From assembly GCA_023715865.1 (NCBI GenBank), contig JAMBOW010000006.1, positions 179,614 through 243,613 on the forward strand: 64,000 nt of DNA, read 5' to 3'. How positions within the stretch are numbered: position 1 is the first letter of the stretch; each line of letters begins with the position of its first letter. The notes beneath the pieces are model-generated. The model saw only the letters and a program-made list of their open reading frames with translations. It was not told where the DNA came from and ran no database searches. This document shows, piece after piece, positions 26,774 to 34,967 of this stretch. A program made the position numbers and the translations under genes. The stretch comes from Neobacillus mesonae (lineage in GTDB: Bacteria; Bacillota; Bacilli; Paenibacillales; Paenibacillaceae).

Positions 26774-26936
26774 GCCTGTACGAAGGAAGAGGTTTTTTTG
26801 TTTTTGACCTATGCTCATCCAATCTATTGGTGAGGACAAATTTAATCAAGAATGGGGTAATAAAGCAACTACCGTGTAGAAACCTTACCTTTATTTGTAC
26901 TATTCTGACAGTAATTCAAAGAGGAGGCTGATCACA

Positions 26937-28241
26937 TTGGCAGTAAAAAAACGCTATGCACACGTCGGTACAGGAGGACGGGCATCCTTCTTCTATGAAG
27001 CGATCGTCGGCAGTTATCAAGACAGCGCCGAGCTGGTCGCTTTCTGCGATTCCAACCAGACCCGGATGAACTATGCCAATAACCGGCTGGCCGATAAATT
27101 CCCGCACTTCCGCCCCATTCCTACCTACAAGGCAGCTGATTTTGATGAAATGATCCGTACTGAAAAACCGGATGTCGTCATCGTAACGACCATTGACCGG
27201 ACGCATCATCAATATATTATTCGCGCGATGGAGCTCGGATGTGACGTCATTACAGAGAAGCCGATGACCGTTGATGAACAAAAATGCCAGCAAATCATAG
27301 ATACGGTTGAACGGACCGGACAAAAGGTACGCGTCACGTTCAATTATCGATACTCTCCTCACGCAACTAAGGTCAGAGAACTGATTCGGGACGGCGTAAT
27401 CGGCGATGTGCTGCATGTTAATTTTGAGTGGTTGCTGGACACAAGGCACGGAGCAGACTATTTCCGGCGCTGGCACCGGGACAAACGTAACAGCGGCGGA
27501 CTTCTAGTGCATAAATCGACTCATCACTTCGATCTGGTTAACTTCTGGCTGAATTCGGAGCCCAAGACTGTTTTTGCTATGGGTGACTTATTATTCTATG
27601 GTAAAGAAAACGCAGAAAGAAGAGGTGTGGAGAACTTATACCAACGCTCATACGGCAGCCCTGCAGCGAAGAACGATCCCTTTGCCCTTGATCTGGAGAA
27701 ATCTCCTTCACTAAAAGGACTCTACCTGGACGCTGAGCATGAGGATGGATACCAGCGTGATCAGAGTGTATTCGGGGACGGCATATCCATAGAGGATACG
27801 ATGAATGTGCTTGTTCGCTATAAAAATAACGCCATGCTCAATTACTCCCTCCATGCCTATGCTCCGTGGGAAGGACATATGGTGTCATTTAACGGAACGA
27901 AGGGGCGCATCCAGATGCGGATCGGAGAAAAGTCGTACGTTAACTCCGGCGGCAAGCAGACAGATGAGGGGGCGACCCGGCTTAGACAAATTCTCGTTCA
28001 ACCGATGTGGGAGGATGCCTACGAGGTGCTGCTGGAGAATAAGGCAGGCGGCCATGGCGGAGCTGACCCGATCCTGCTTGAGGATTTATTTGGTACTCCA
28101 CCTGAGGATCCTTTCCACCGCTCAGCTACCCATTTAGATGGAGCTATGTCTATTCTGACAGGAATTGCAGGCAATGTATCCATCCGTACCGGGCAAGCTG
28201 TTCAAATTGAGAACTTATTGAAATTTCCATCCAAAGCTTAG
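26937..28241 (+). CDS. Gfo/Idh/MocA-family oxidoreductase
   Basis: A 434-residue NAD(P)-dependent dehydrogenase of the Gfo/Idh/MocA family. The N-terminal Rossmann part shows VGTGGRASFFYEAI, DVVIVTTIDRTHHQYI and the typical EKPMTVDE motif. The C-terminal alpha/beta domain carries GGLLVHKSTHHFDLVNFWL, with a likely catalytic His. TTG 26937 is chosen because AGAGGAGG lies 9 bases upstream; the frame from 26895 has no ribosome site. The substrate, probably a sugar or sugar derivative, cannot be told. It is divergent from sigK and monocistronic, ending at a strong hairpin. Confidence 0.88.
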   Translation: MAVKKRYAHVGTGGRASFFYEAIVGSYQDSAELVAFCDSNQTRMNYANNRLADKFPHFRPIPTYKAADFDEMIRTEKPDVVIVTTIDRTHHQYIIRAMELGCDVITEKPMTVDEQKCQQIIDTVERTGQKVRVTFNYRYSPHATKVRELIRDGVIGDVLHVNFEWLLDTRHGADYFRRWHRDKRNSGGLLVHKSTHHFDLVNFWLNSEPKTVFAMGDLLFYGKENAERRGVENLYQRSYGSPAAKNDPFALDLEKSPSLKGLYLDAEHEDGYQRDQSVFGDGISIEDTMNVLVRYKNNAMLNYSLHAYAPWEGHMVSFNGTKGRIQMRIGEKSYVNSGGKQTDEGATRLRQILVQPMWEDAYEVLLENKAGGHGGADPILLEDLFGTPPEDPFHRSATHLDGAMSILTGIAGNVSIRTGQAVQIENLLKFPSKA

Positions 28242-28265
28242 TTGAAAGCGCTACTTTAATAAATT

Positions 28266-28299
28266 TGATAAGCCGTATCCGGAGGGATACGGCTTATCA
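28266..28299. terminator. Strong hairpin between convergent genes
   Basis: A perfect 14-base stem, GATAAGCCGTATCC / GGATACGGCTTATC with a GGAG loop, lies between the oxidoreductase and the convergent histidine kinase. Neither side has a long T-tract, so it may act as a weak bidirectional terminator or a transcript-stabilising hairpin. Confidence 0.6.
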
Positions 28300-28345
28300 G
28301 TATGGGTATGTAGAAGCCGCTGAGGGCATGAATAAGTTGCTTTAT

Positions 28346-29560
28346 TTAAGATGCACGGCTGTAAATTTCAAATACGAAACGGCTTCCTGCCTCGCTTGTG
28401 TCTTCAAGTCTAACACTGCCTCCCATGAGCTCGGCAAGCTGCTTGCAGATAGAAAGTCCAAGTCCCGTGCCTCCGAATTTGTCTGGGTTATTGTGCACCT
28501 GTGAAAAAGATTTAAACAAGAGGTCTTTTCGATCCAAAGGAATTCCGACGCCTGTATCGCTTACTTCAAAACATACTTTCAATGTTCCGTCTGGCTGAGT
28601 ATTTGCTCGAACAGACAAGCACACTTGCCCTTCTTCGGTAAATTTCAACGCATTACCAAGTAAGTTGGTCAAGATTTGACGTACTTTATTACGATCTCCA
28701 ATAACGGTCAAATCGTTCCTCATATCGAAATCAGCATATAGTTCTATCCCTTTTTTATTAGCTTCGGAAGAGAGCAGTTGTACTACGTAATTCACAATTT
28801 CGTAGACGCTAAAAGGGTGACTATCTAAAGTGATGGTGCCTGCTTCCATTTTGGAATACTCTAATATTTGATCCATCATGGACAGAAGACAGCTGCCGCT
28901 TTCCTCAATAATATTGACATAGAAGGATTGATCCTCAGTCAGCTCGGTTGACTTTAGCAAGCCGGTCATTCCAAGTACTCCATTCATCGGAGTGCGGATC
29001 TCATGACTGAGAACAGCAAGCAAGTTTTTCTTTTCTTCAAGAACCTTTGCTGCAGTTTCTTCTGCCTCTTTTAACTGTTTGAGAGTCGACTCCATTTCAA
29101 GAAGTGTAGTGTAGAAGGAGGATAAGGAAACAAGGAGGTCAACGTCTCTTTGTTGATATCGATAAAACTCATGATCAAAGGAGCAGAGCGAACCGTAGAA
29201 CTCTCCCTTTTCATTCCGGATAGGTACACCGATAAAGGAACAGCCCCCTACAAATACCGTAGCATCCATATCCTTCGTTAATGGGTGTGTAAGATTATTA
29301 TCAATAATTAAGGGACCTTGTGCATGCTCAGTAACTAGCGCACAGTAAGACTCTGCATTGTCAACCACGAGCCCTTCTCCCAGTATCAGCTTATCTCTAT
29401 TAAATGCTTTTATAACTTTTGTGGAGAGCGAGTCCAAATTTGCGATACAAAAAGTGTTGGCAGGTATGAGCATGCTGGCGGTTTCCATGACATTGGCAGC
29501 AGAATCATACAATTTGTTTGAGATGACGGAGAGAACGTCAATAAAATCTGTTTTCAGCAT
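28346..29560 (-). CDS. Cytosolic GAF-domain sensor histidine kinase
   Basis: A 404-residue soluble histidine kinase. Residues ~10-150 form a GAF-like sensor (MLIPANTFCIANLDSLSTKV, GGCSFIGVPIRNEKGEFYGS), followed by a short coiled coil (~160-175). The HisKA box is VLSHEIRTPMNGVLGMTGLL with the phospho-acceptor His, and the ATPase part has NLLGNALKFT, VSDTGVGIP and FGGTGLGLSI. No receiver domain and no adjacent response regulator gene are seen, so it is an orphan kinase. AGGAGG lies 11 bases upstream of the ATG. The signal is unknown. Confidence 0.92.
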   Translation of the reverse strand: MLKTDFIDVLSVISNKLYDSAANVMETASMLIPANTFCIANLDSLSTKVIKAFNRDKLILGEGLVVDNAESYCALVTEHAQGPLIIDNNLTHPLTKDMDATVFVGGCSFIGVPIRNEKGEFYGSLCSFDHEFYRYQQRDVDLLVSLSSFYTTLLEMESTLKQLKEAEETAAKVLEEKKNLLAVLSHEIRTPMNGVLGMTGLLKSTELTEDQSFYVNIIEESGSCLLSMMDQILEYSKMEAGTITLDSHPFSVYEIVNYVVQLLSSEANKKGIELYADFDMRNDLTVIGDRNKVRQILTNLLGNALKFTEEGQVCLSVRANTQPDGTLKVCFEVSDTGVGIPLDRKDLLFKSFSQVHNNPDKFGGTGLGLSICKQLAELMGGSVRLEDTSEAGSRFVFEIYSRAS

Positions 29561-29882
29561 ATCTGCCTAATCCTCCTAACCATGTTGCTGTGTATGTATA
29601 AAAGCTTGTTGTAACATACATCTATTCTAGTAAATATAATAAAGTTATTTTAGTTACAATTAAAGTAGTTTTTAAACAAATAAAACGTGTGAGAGCCAAA
29701 CGTATAAACAATAGAAGGGTAATATAAGAAGATGAGAGAGCAACCCAGCTGTTCTTTACACTGAAAAGGGAGGGGCTGAAACATCAGAATTAAGAAAGGT
29801 ACATAAATCACGTGGGTTTAATAGGAACTGACTCGTAAAATAACGAAGGGAAGCCAGGGGCATGATTCGCGAGAAGTATCAT
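29561..29882. other. Intergenic region without a recognised gene
   Basis: About 320 bases between the histidine kinase start and the Sm-like gene stop, both on the minus strand. The part next to the kinase is AT-rich and should hold its promoter, but no well-spaced -35/-10 pair is clear. The remainder (29690-29882) has no convincing open frame, hairpin or RNA motif that I recognise. Confidence 0.5.
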
Positions 29883-30086
29883 TTATTGTATATTTTTATA
29901 CGGTTTTACCCGTTTTACAGCCCAAAAAGGGACGGTAACTTGGTTAGTATCCCCGTAACATACAGTAAAAGTTTCTGTATTTTCTTCAGCTAGCTTGCAA
30001 AATCCGGTATAGAATTCTCCGCTTACTAGGTGAACAACAATTTTAGATTGGGAAGCAATTGCATCAAGAATGATATCTTTGTTCAT
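29883..30086 (-). CDS. Small Sm-like (Hfq-like) protein
   Basis: A 67-residue protein. It reads as a short N-terminal helix (DIILDAIAS) followed by five short beta strands (KIVVHLVSG, EFYTGFCKLA, TFTVCYG, QVTVPFWAV, KRVKP), the order of an Sm fold. The pattern resembles Hfq: helix, hydrophobic strand with LxSG/LxNG, a G-containing second strand, and a last strand before the C-terminus. It lacks the Hfq YKHAI motif, so it is not canonical Hfq. The ATG has GGAG 8 bases upstream. RNA binding is possible but unproven; SH3-like beta-barrel is the alternative. Confidence 0.6.
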   Translation of the reverse strand: MNKDIILDAIASQSKIVVHLVSGEFYTGFCKLAEENTETFTVCYGDTNQVTVPFWAVKRVKPYKNIQ

Positions 30087-30268
30087 TAAGGTTACTCCAT
30101 TCCATCTAAATATACTATCAGGTTAATTTAGCACACGATCCTTAAAAAAGGGTTAAAACTGTACTAAAATTTTGTCATATATCGTTATTAGCATATCCCA
30201 AATAAGCAAATGAGAAACAAGCTCAGACGACAGCTTTATAAATAATTTATTAAAGAAGGAGACAAATT

Positions 30269-30499
30269 GTGATCCTAAATATAATCGGTTTTATAATCAT
30301 TTTTTTTATTATGATCGTGTTAGTAAAGCGAGGTAAATTCAGAACAACCGTAAAGCTGGGGTATTTTTATAAGCATTTTGGAAACAAATTAAGCATTTCT
30401 TATAAAAAATTTACCGGCCTTGAATATTATAATTTTGTATTCACCGCTTCCATTCAGTCAAAGTCGAAGGTTCCAGCACTAAAGGAGGATGCCGCATAG
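30269..30499 (+). CDS. Small membrane protein of unknown function
   Basis: A 76-residue protein that I do not recognise. The N-terminal ~18 residues are a strongly hydrophobic membrane segment (IGFIIIFFIMIVLV), followed by a basic soluble part rich in Tyr, Phe and Lys. The GTG start has a good AGAAGGAG site 8 bases upstream. It lies divergent from the Sm-like gene and upstream of the YdjM-type gene. Confidence 0.5.
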   Translation: MILNIIGFIIIFFIMIVLVKRGKFRTTVKLGYFYKHFGNKLSISYKKFTGLEYYNFVFTASIQSKSKVPALKEDAA

Positions 30500-30561
30500 A
30501 ATTCACAGAAAGCTTTTAAGAGAGAAAGGGGCACGGGAGGATATAATTGGGTATACGGACA

Positions 30562-30580
30562 CGAACATATGTGCTATAAT
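30562..30580 (+). promoter_or_regulatory. LexA-like box overlapping an extended -10 promoter
   Basis: CGAACATATGTGCT (30562-30575) matches the Firmicute SOS box CGAACRNRYGTTYC at 12 of 14 positions. It abuts and overlaps TGCTATAAT (30572-30580), an extended -10 element, about 100 bases before the YdjM-type gene. A LexA repressor bound here would block the promoter. E. coli ydjM is LexA-regulated, which makes the site plausible; the second half-site has one key mismatch (GTGC for GTTC). Confidence 0.45.
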
Positions 30581-30679
30581 CGATTCCATATTTCCCTTAA
30601 GCAAGCTGCTCTGTCTTGTAACACACCAGGGATTACTACAACAACTACAGATTGGGCATAGAAAGGAAGTATTTGAATC

Positions 30680-31390
30680 ATGATGGGCAGAACCCATATT
30701 ATTGTCGGGACTGGTATCTCCCTATCCCTCCTTCACTTGGGAGGAGTCAGCCTGACTGTTCCGGCAGTAGCTGTCGCGCTGGTCAGTTCCGTTTTGCCTG
30801 ATATTGATGAGCCAAACTCTCTGCTCGTAACCCGGGTCCTTCCGAATTGGCTGCTGCGACTCGTTCAGATCGCTCTTATCATTGCTGCAGCAATTGGTGC
30901 CTTCTACGGGATGGAACGCTATCCTTGGAATCTGATTCTTGCTGTGCTTATCGCCATTGTTTCATTTATGCCTTCAAGGTCACTTAGGCAATGGGTCATG
31001 TTCTTTATTGGACTTGGTCTCATAGTTTACGGGGGTAGCTTCCATCCGTGGAACCTGCTTGTCGGCAGTCTGCTCATCTTAACAACGCTTGTTCCTCATC
31101 GCGGGCTAACTCATACGCTGTACGGTGTAGGTGTCTGGACTTTTCTGCTGTATGGAACGACTCAAGCCTATGGGGATTCCGTTTGGATGGCAGGCGGGCT
31201 TTCATATTTGCTGCATTTAATTGCAGACAGCTTGACGAACCGGGGAATCAAGCCGCTTCCTCCCCTTAAATGGAAGATCAAATTCAAGCTGATGAGTACA
31301 GGAACGAAGCAAGGAGCATGGGTAGAAATTTTCTTTATTGGTGTTACATTCATTATCGCATGGATTGCGTTCTCACCATTATTTCTATAA
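30680..31390 (+). CDS. YdjM-type membrane-bound metal-dependent hydrolase
   Basis: A 236-residue integral membrane protein. It begins GRTHIIVGTGISLSLL and has conserved histidines and acids at membrane edges (LPDIDEPNS, VPHRGLTHTLYG, LLHLIADSLTNRGIKPLPP), which are hallmarks of the YdjM/YfhP family. Five or six membrane segments are visible. ATG 30680 or 30683 can be used behind AAAGGAAG. The family is linked to DNA damage response in E. coli by LexA control; its substrate is unknown. The gene ends at a strong terminator. Confidence 0.85.
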   Translation: MMGRTHIIVGTGISLSLLHLGGVSLTVPAVAVALVSSVLPDIDEPNSLLVTRVLPNWLLRLVQIALIIAAAIGAFYGMERYPWNLILAVLIAIVSFMPSRSLRQWVMFFIGLGLIVYGGSFHPWNLLVGSLLILTTLVPHRGLTHTLYGVGVWTFLLYGTTQAYGDSVWMAGGLSYLLHLIADSLTNRGIKPLPPLKWKIKFKLMSTGTKQGAWVEIFFIGVTFIIAWIAFSPLFL

Positions 31391-31407
31391 CGTTTTGCTT
31401 ATATAGA

Positions 31408-31454
31408 AGAAGGTGTACTTTTGGGCTTACGTCCCGAAAGTACACCTTTTTTTA
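31408..31454 (+). terminator. Intrinsic terminator of the YdjM-type gene
   Basis: AAGGTGTACTTT-TGGG pairs with CCCG-AAAGTACACCTT across a CTTACGT loop and is followed by a run of seven T. It lies between this gene and the convergent M42 peptidase gene. Confidence 0.88.
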
Positions 31455-31475
31455 GCTTCTATGTTTTATTTATAA

Positions 31476-32549
31476 TTATGAATTTTCAATAATGGTATTC
31501 AGTGTTGTACGGTCAAGATTCTTAACCAGCTTGATGAGAAGCTCCTTCGCTGCATCATAGTCGTCCGTATGAAGGATAGAGGAAGAGGTATGGATATATC
31601 TCGCACAGACGCCGATAACCGTCGAAGGCACTCCGATACCGCTGAGGTGAACCTGTCCCGCATCCGTACCGCCCGGAGAAATAAAGTACTGGTACTTAAT
31701 CTTATGAGTTTCTGCCATATCCTGGACGTATTCCACAACTCCGCGATGAGTAAGCATGCCGGGATCCAGAATCCGAAGCAGGGCACCTTGACCGATGTGG
31801 CCGAAAGCATTTTTATCACCAGTCATGTCGTTTGCTGCACTGCAATCGAGTGCAAAAAAGATATCCGGCTGAATCAAATTCGCAGAAGTACGGGCACCGC
31901 GAAGTCCCAGTTCTTCTTGAACGGTCGCGCCAGAATACAAAATGTTAGGCAGCTTTTCTTTATGAAGAGCTTCCAACAGCTCAATCGCGAGCCCTACGCC
32001 ATAACGGTTGTCCCAAGCCTTTGCCATAATTTTTTTCGGATTTTTAAGCGGTGTGAACTCACAAATCGGCACGATTTGCATGCCTGGCTTAATGCCCCAG
32101 GATTCTGCTTCTGCACGATTGTCCGCACCGATATCCAAATACATGGAATCCAGTTCTACTGGCTTAGCCCGGTCAGCTGGGGATAATAAATGGGTAGGTG
32201 TAGAGCCTACAACGCCGACAATTGGACCTTCCGGGGTAATAATTTGCAGGCGCTGAGACAAGACAGCCTGACTCCACCAGCCGCCGATTGGGCGGAATTT
32301 TACCATACCCGCTTCTGTAATACCTGAAGTCATAAATCCGACTTCATCAAAATGGCCTGCTACCATAACCCGCGGGCCTTCTTCATTACCTCTCAGTACG
32401 CCGAACAAGCTGCCGAGGCGATCCTGTACAAATTCTTCTGTATATTGTGACATCAGGCTTTTCGCATAAGCACGAAGCTCCCTTTCAAATCCTGGAGCTG
32501 AAGGGAATTCGGTGAGTGTCTTGAATAATTCCTTTGTTTTATTCTCCAT
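31476..32549 (-). CDS. M42-family metallo-aminopeptidase
   Basis: A 357-residue cytoplasmic dinuclear metallopeptidase. Motifs are MVAGHFDEVGFM (metal ligands His and Asp), AKAWDNRYGVGLAIELL, the catalytic/metal pair TVQEELGLRGARTSA, ALDCSAANDM and the last His in RYIHTSSSILH. The start is the third ATG (32549) of an ATGATGATG triplet, because AGGAG is 8 bases from it; the frame is open further upstream without a site. Family members trim N-terminal residues from peptides and assemble as tetrahedral dodecamers. It is monocistronic. Confidence 0.92.
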   Translation of the reverse strand: MENKTKELFKTLTEFPSAPGFERELRAYAKSLMSQYTEEFVQDRLGSLFGVLRGNEEGPRVMVAGHFDEVGFMTSGITEAGMVKFRPIGGWWSQAVLSQRLQIITPEGPIVGVVGSTPTHLLSPADRAKPVELDSMYLDIGADNRAEAESWGIKPGMQIVPICEFTPLKNPKKIMAKAWDNRYGVGLAIELLEALHKEKLPNILYSGATVQEELGLRGARTSANLIQPDIFFALDCSAANDMTGDKNAFGHIGQGALLRILDPGMLTHRGVVEYVQDMAETHKIKYQYFISPGGTDAGQVHLSGIGVPSTVIGVCARYIHTSSSILHTDDYDAAKELLIKLVKNLDRTTLNTIIENS

Positions 32550-32689
32550 CATCATCTCTCCTAAGCATATTATGTACCATTGTTCAATTATTATATTATG
32601 GACCGACAAAACCATATTGTCCATGCCATGGGGAGGATATTATCAAGTCATTTTCGCTTTTTATTTGACCTCTATAGGCTGGCTTACTC

Positions 32690-32717
32690 ACATGACAAGA
32701 GCCTACAGCATATATTA
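32690..32717 (+). promoter_or_regulatory. Sigma-K-like promoter before a 28-codon gene
   Basis: AC (32690-32691) is followed after 17 bases by CATATATTA (32709-32717), a full match to AC-N16-17-CATANNNTA. The expected start would be about 40 bases before the small gene at 32765. The AC element is short and the region AT-rich, so chance occurrence is possible. Confidence 0.35.
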
Positions 32718-32764
32718 AAATGCATAACTTTTTAAATTCAGCCGGACTTATGAAGGGAGTTTGC

Positions 32765-32851
32765 ATGATTATGGACCCTCATGTGAGAAAAGGATTAATT
32801 ATGCTCGGTGTATTGTTTATTTTAACTGTATTCCTGCTCTTTTATAAATGA
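32765..32851 (+). CDS. 28-residue single-span membrane peptide
   Basis: ATG 32765 begins a 28-codon frame: MIMDPHVRKG then a continuous hydrophobic segment (LIMLGVLFILTVFLLF) ending in YK. A GAAGGGAG ribosome site lies 5 bases upstream. The charge pattern (basic before the hydrophobic run) predicts N-terminus inside. The position between the M42 peptidase and spoVAC, behind a sigma-K-like promoter, suggests a sporulation membrane peptide. I do not recognise the family. Confidence 0.45.
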   Translation: MIMDPHVRKGLIMLGVLFILTVFLLFYK

Positions 32852-32937
32852 AGGTTTTACTTAATGCAATCCATAAGTGACTTGCCGCTTGATTGACACC
32901 CCTTAGGCGCAAACAAGAAGGAAGGATGATTTACCAT

Positions 32938-32967
32938 TCATAACATTTGCGCGCTTTATCCATAATG
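32938..32967 (+). promoter_or_regulatory. Sigma-G-like promoter of spoVAC
   Basis: TCATA (32938-32942) and CATAATG (32961-32967), separated by 18 bases, resemble the sigma-G elements GHATR and CATAMTA with one mismatch each. spoVA operons are known to be forespore genes under sigma-G in Bacillus, and this lies 55 bases upstream of spoVAC. Confidence 0.45.
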
Positions 32968-33022
32968 AAATTATCCTCGGAATGATTTAAATCCGGGCGA
33001 AATTTTAGACGGTTAAGAGGGG

Positions 33023-33538
33023 GTGTCAACGATTTCAGAGAACGCAAAGTCTCAAAATACAAGCTCTAATACTCCATCGCTGTCCCTTGATACAAAAGAA
33101 TACAAAAAAATCGCCAAAACCCATGAGCCGCCAAGATCGGTTTTTAAAAATTGCATTAAAGCTTTTTTGGTTGGCGGTTTCATTTGTTTTATTGGTCAAT
33201 GCGTTCAGAAAGCTTTTATGGCCGGTTTTGATATGAGCTCCAAAGAAGCGTCAAGCCCGACCGTAGCGATTATGATCCTGATCTCGATTATTTTAACCTG
33301 CTGCGGCGTATATGATAAAATCGCGCAGTTTGCCGGTGCGGGTTCAGCTGTTCCAGTAACGGGTTTTGCCAACTCCATGTGTTCATCGGCACTTGAGCAC
33401 CGGGCAGAAGGTCTTGTGCTCGGAGTCGGCGCTAATATGTTTAAGCTTGCCGGCTCGGTCATCGTGTTCGGTGTCGTTGCTGCTTTTATTGTAGGTATAA
33501 TCTACGCTTGTCTTGGATTCGGAGGATACCATCTATGA
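33023..33538 (+). CDS. spoVAC: Stage V sporulation protein AC (DPA channel subunit)
   Basis: A membrane protein of about 171 residues, part of the forespore/spore inner membrane channel for dipicolinic acid. After a polar N-terminal tail, four membrane segments are visible (KAFLVGGFICFIGQ, TVAIMILISIILTCCGVYDK, FAGAGSAVPVTGFANSM, VIVFGVVAAFIVGIIYACLG). The start is uncertain: the GTG at 33023 directly overlaps the ribosome site AGAGGGGG, whereas an ATT at 33032 is at ideal distance; a stop codon lies just upstream, so no longer start exists. Its stop overlaps the spoVAD ATG (ATGA). Confidence 0.93.
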   Translation: MSTISENAKSQNTSSNTPSLSLDTKEYKKIAKTHEPPRSVFKNCIKAFLVGGFICFIGQCVQKAFMAGFDMSSKEASSPTVAIMILISIILTCCGVYDKIAQFAGAGSAVPVTGFANSMCSSALEHRAEGLVLGVGANMFKLAGSVIVFGVVAAFIVGIIYACLGFGGYHL

Positions 33539-34554
33539 GAAGAGTTGGAGGACAAACCTGGGAATTTGAGAATAAGCCGCGAATTATTGGTACGTCCAGT
33601 GTGGTTGGACCCGAGGAAGGGGAGGGACCGCTGGCTGAGGATTTTGATTATATTTACGACAATTTACAGATCGGTGAGAAGACATGGGAAAAAGCCGAGC
33701 GACGTTTATTTGAGCAGGCTGCACAGATTGCGATCGCAAACGCAAACATAACGAAGAACGAGCTGCAGTATTTTGTGGGCGGAGATTTAATGAACCAAAT
33801 CATCAGCAGCTCATTTTCTGCGCGGCAACTTGGCGTTCCATACTTAGGTTTATTCGGTGCATGCTCAACATCTATGGAGAGTCTTGCCCTTGCATCCTTA
33901 ATTGTGGATTCGGGCGGCGGCGATTATGTGCTTGCCGGCACCTCAAGTCATAATTGCACAGTTGAGAAACAGTTTCGTTTTCCAACGGAATACGGAGCGC
34001 AGAAGCCCCCGACCGCACAGAATACAGTAACAGGCTCGGGCTGCGCTATCGTCAGCAAAACAGGCAGCGGGCCTTTCGTTGCACGAGCGACGATAGGACG
34101 AGTTATGGATCTCGGGATCAAAGATCCGTATAACATGGGAGCAGCTATGGCTCCTGCAGCGGCAGACACCATTATATCCCACTTCCGTGATACTGGGCTT
34201 ACGCCGGGATATTATGATTTGATCGTGACGGGCGACCTTGCCTCTGTAGGGCTTCCTATCGTGAAGCAGCTCCTTCAGAAGGAAGGCATTCCGATGGATC
34301 AGACAGAGTTCAATGACTGCGGGCTGATGATTTATGACATCAATACCCAAAAGTACGTTTTTGCCGGAGGCAGCGGCTGTGGCTGCTCTGCGACAGTCAC
34401 CTATGGACATCTTATAAAAAGGATGAAAAAAGGGGAATTAAATAAGATATTGGTTGTTGCAACCGGAGCACTGCTATCGCCACTATCCTACCAGCAAGGT
34501 GAAACGATTCCTTGCATCGCTCACGCTGTAGCTATTGAAAGAGAGGAGGGATAA
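33535..34554 (+). CDS. spoVAD: Stage V sporulation protein AD
   Basis: A 339-residue soluble protein with a thiolase-like fold that binds dipicolinic acid in Bacillus and sits on the outer face of the spore inner membrane. Motifs are the pseudo-active-site region LFGACSTSMESLALASLIVD, GTSSHNCTVEKQFRFPTEYG and the C-terminal GGSGCGCSATVTYG. ATG 33535 follows CGGAGGA by 8 bases and overlaps the spoVAC stop by 4 bases. It is the middle gene of a three-gene spoVAC-AD-AE unit; spoVAA, spoVAB and spoVAF are not present here. Confidence 0.95.
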   Translation: MRRVGGQTWEFENKPRIIGTSSVVGPEEGEGPLAEDFDYIYDNLQIGEKTWEKAERRLFEQAAQIAIANANITKNELQYFVGGDLMNQIISSSFSARQLGVPYLGLFGACSTSMESLALASLIVDSGGGDYVLAGTSSHNCTVEKQFRFPTEYGAQKPPTAQNTVTGSGCAIVSKTGSGPFVARATIGRVMDLGIKDPYNMGAAMAPAAADTIISHFRDTGLTPGYYDLIVTGDLASVGLPIVKQLLQKEGIPMDQTEFNDCGLMIYDINTQKYVFAGGSGCGCSATVTYGHLIKRMKKGELNKILVVATGALLSPLSYQQGETIPCIAHAVAIEREEG

Positions 34555-34558
34555 GAGC

Positions 34559-34909
34559 ATGCAGTTTCTATGGGCTTTTGTTATAGGCGGTTTGATTTGC
34601 GTAATCGGACAACTTATGTTTGACGTTCTGAAGCTCACGCCTGCTCATACGATGAGTACCCTCGTCGTAATTGGAGCCATCATGGATGCTTTAGGATGGT
34701 ACGATCCGTTAGTCAATTTTGCCGGGGCAGGGGCATCTATTCCGATAACCAGCTTCGGGAACTCTCTCGTACACGGTGCTTTGATTGAGCTCGAACGGGA
34801 TGGGTGGCTTGGTGTCATCACCGGGGTGTTCAGTGTCACGAGCGCCGGTATATCATCAGCCATTATATTCTCATTTCTGGCTGCTTTATTTTTTAAACCT
34901 AAAGGCTGA
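34559..34909 (+). CDS. spoVAE: Stage V sporulation protein AE
   Basis: A 116-residue membrane protein with three or four membrane segments (FLWAFVIGGLICVIGQLMFD, STLVVIGAIMDALGWY, GAGASIPITSFGNSLVHGAL, SAIIFSFLAALFF). It is similar in layout to SpoVAC (shared IGQ and FAGAG-PVT/PIT-FGNS features), as known for the family. ATG 34559 is chosen behind GAGGAGGG. It is the last gene of the operon and is followed by an intrinsic terminator. Confidence 0.92.
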   Translation: MQFLWAFVIGGLICVIGQLMFDVLKLTPAHTMSTLVVIGAIMDALGWYDPLVNFAGAGASIPITSFGNSLVHGALIELERDGWLGVITGVFSVTSAGISSAIIFSFLAALFFKPKG

Positions 34910-34929
34910 GGCTATAGTACTGTTCGCAA

Positions 34930-34967
34930 ATGAAGGGAGAAGCTTGGAAAAGGCTTCTTCCTTTTTG
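34930..34967 (+). terminator. Intrinsic terminator of the spoVA operon
   Basis: GGGAGAAGC (34935-34943) pairs with GCTTCTTCC (34953-34961), with one G-T pair, followed by TTTTTGC. Confidence 0.8.

Noticed and set aside
28242..28257. A cre-like site (TTGAAAGCGCTACTTT) for CcpA
   Set aside because: It matches well but lies right after the stop codon of the oxidoreductase and before its hairpin, where no promoter is evident.
30489..30697. Overlapping 64-codon frames on both strands before the YdjM-type gene
   Set aside because: They overlap each other and the candidate promoter. The plus-strand ATG has an AAAGGAGG directly adjacent and thus unusable, and there are no protein features.
32512..32718. 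A 68-codon frame upstream of the spoVA region
   Set aside because: It begins inside the M42 peptidase gene, has no ribosome site, and its composition looks random.
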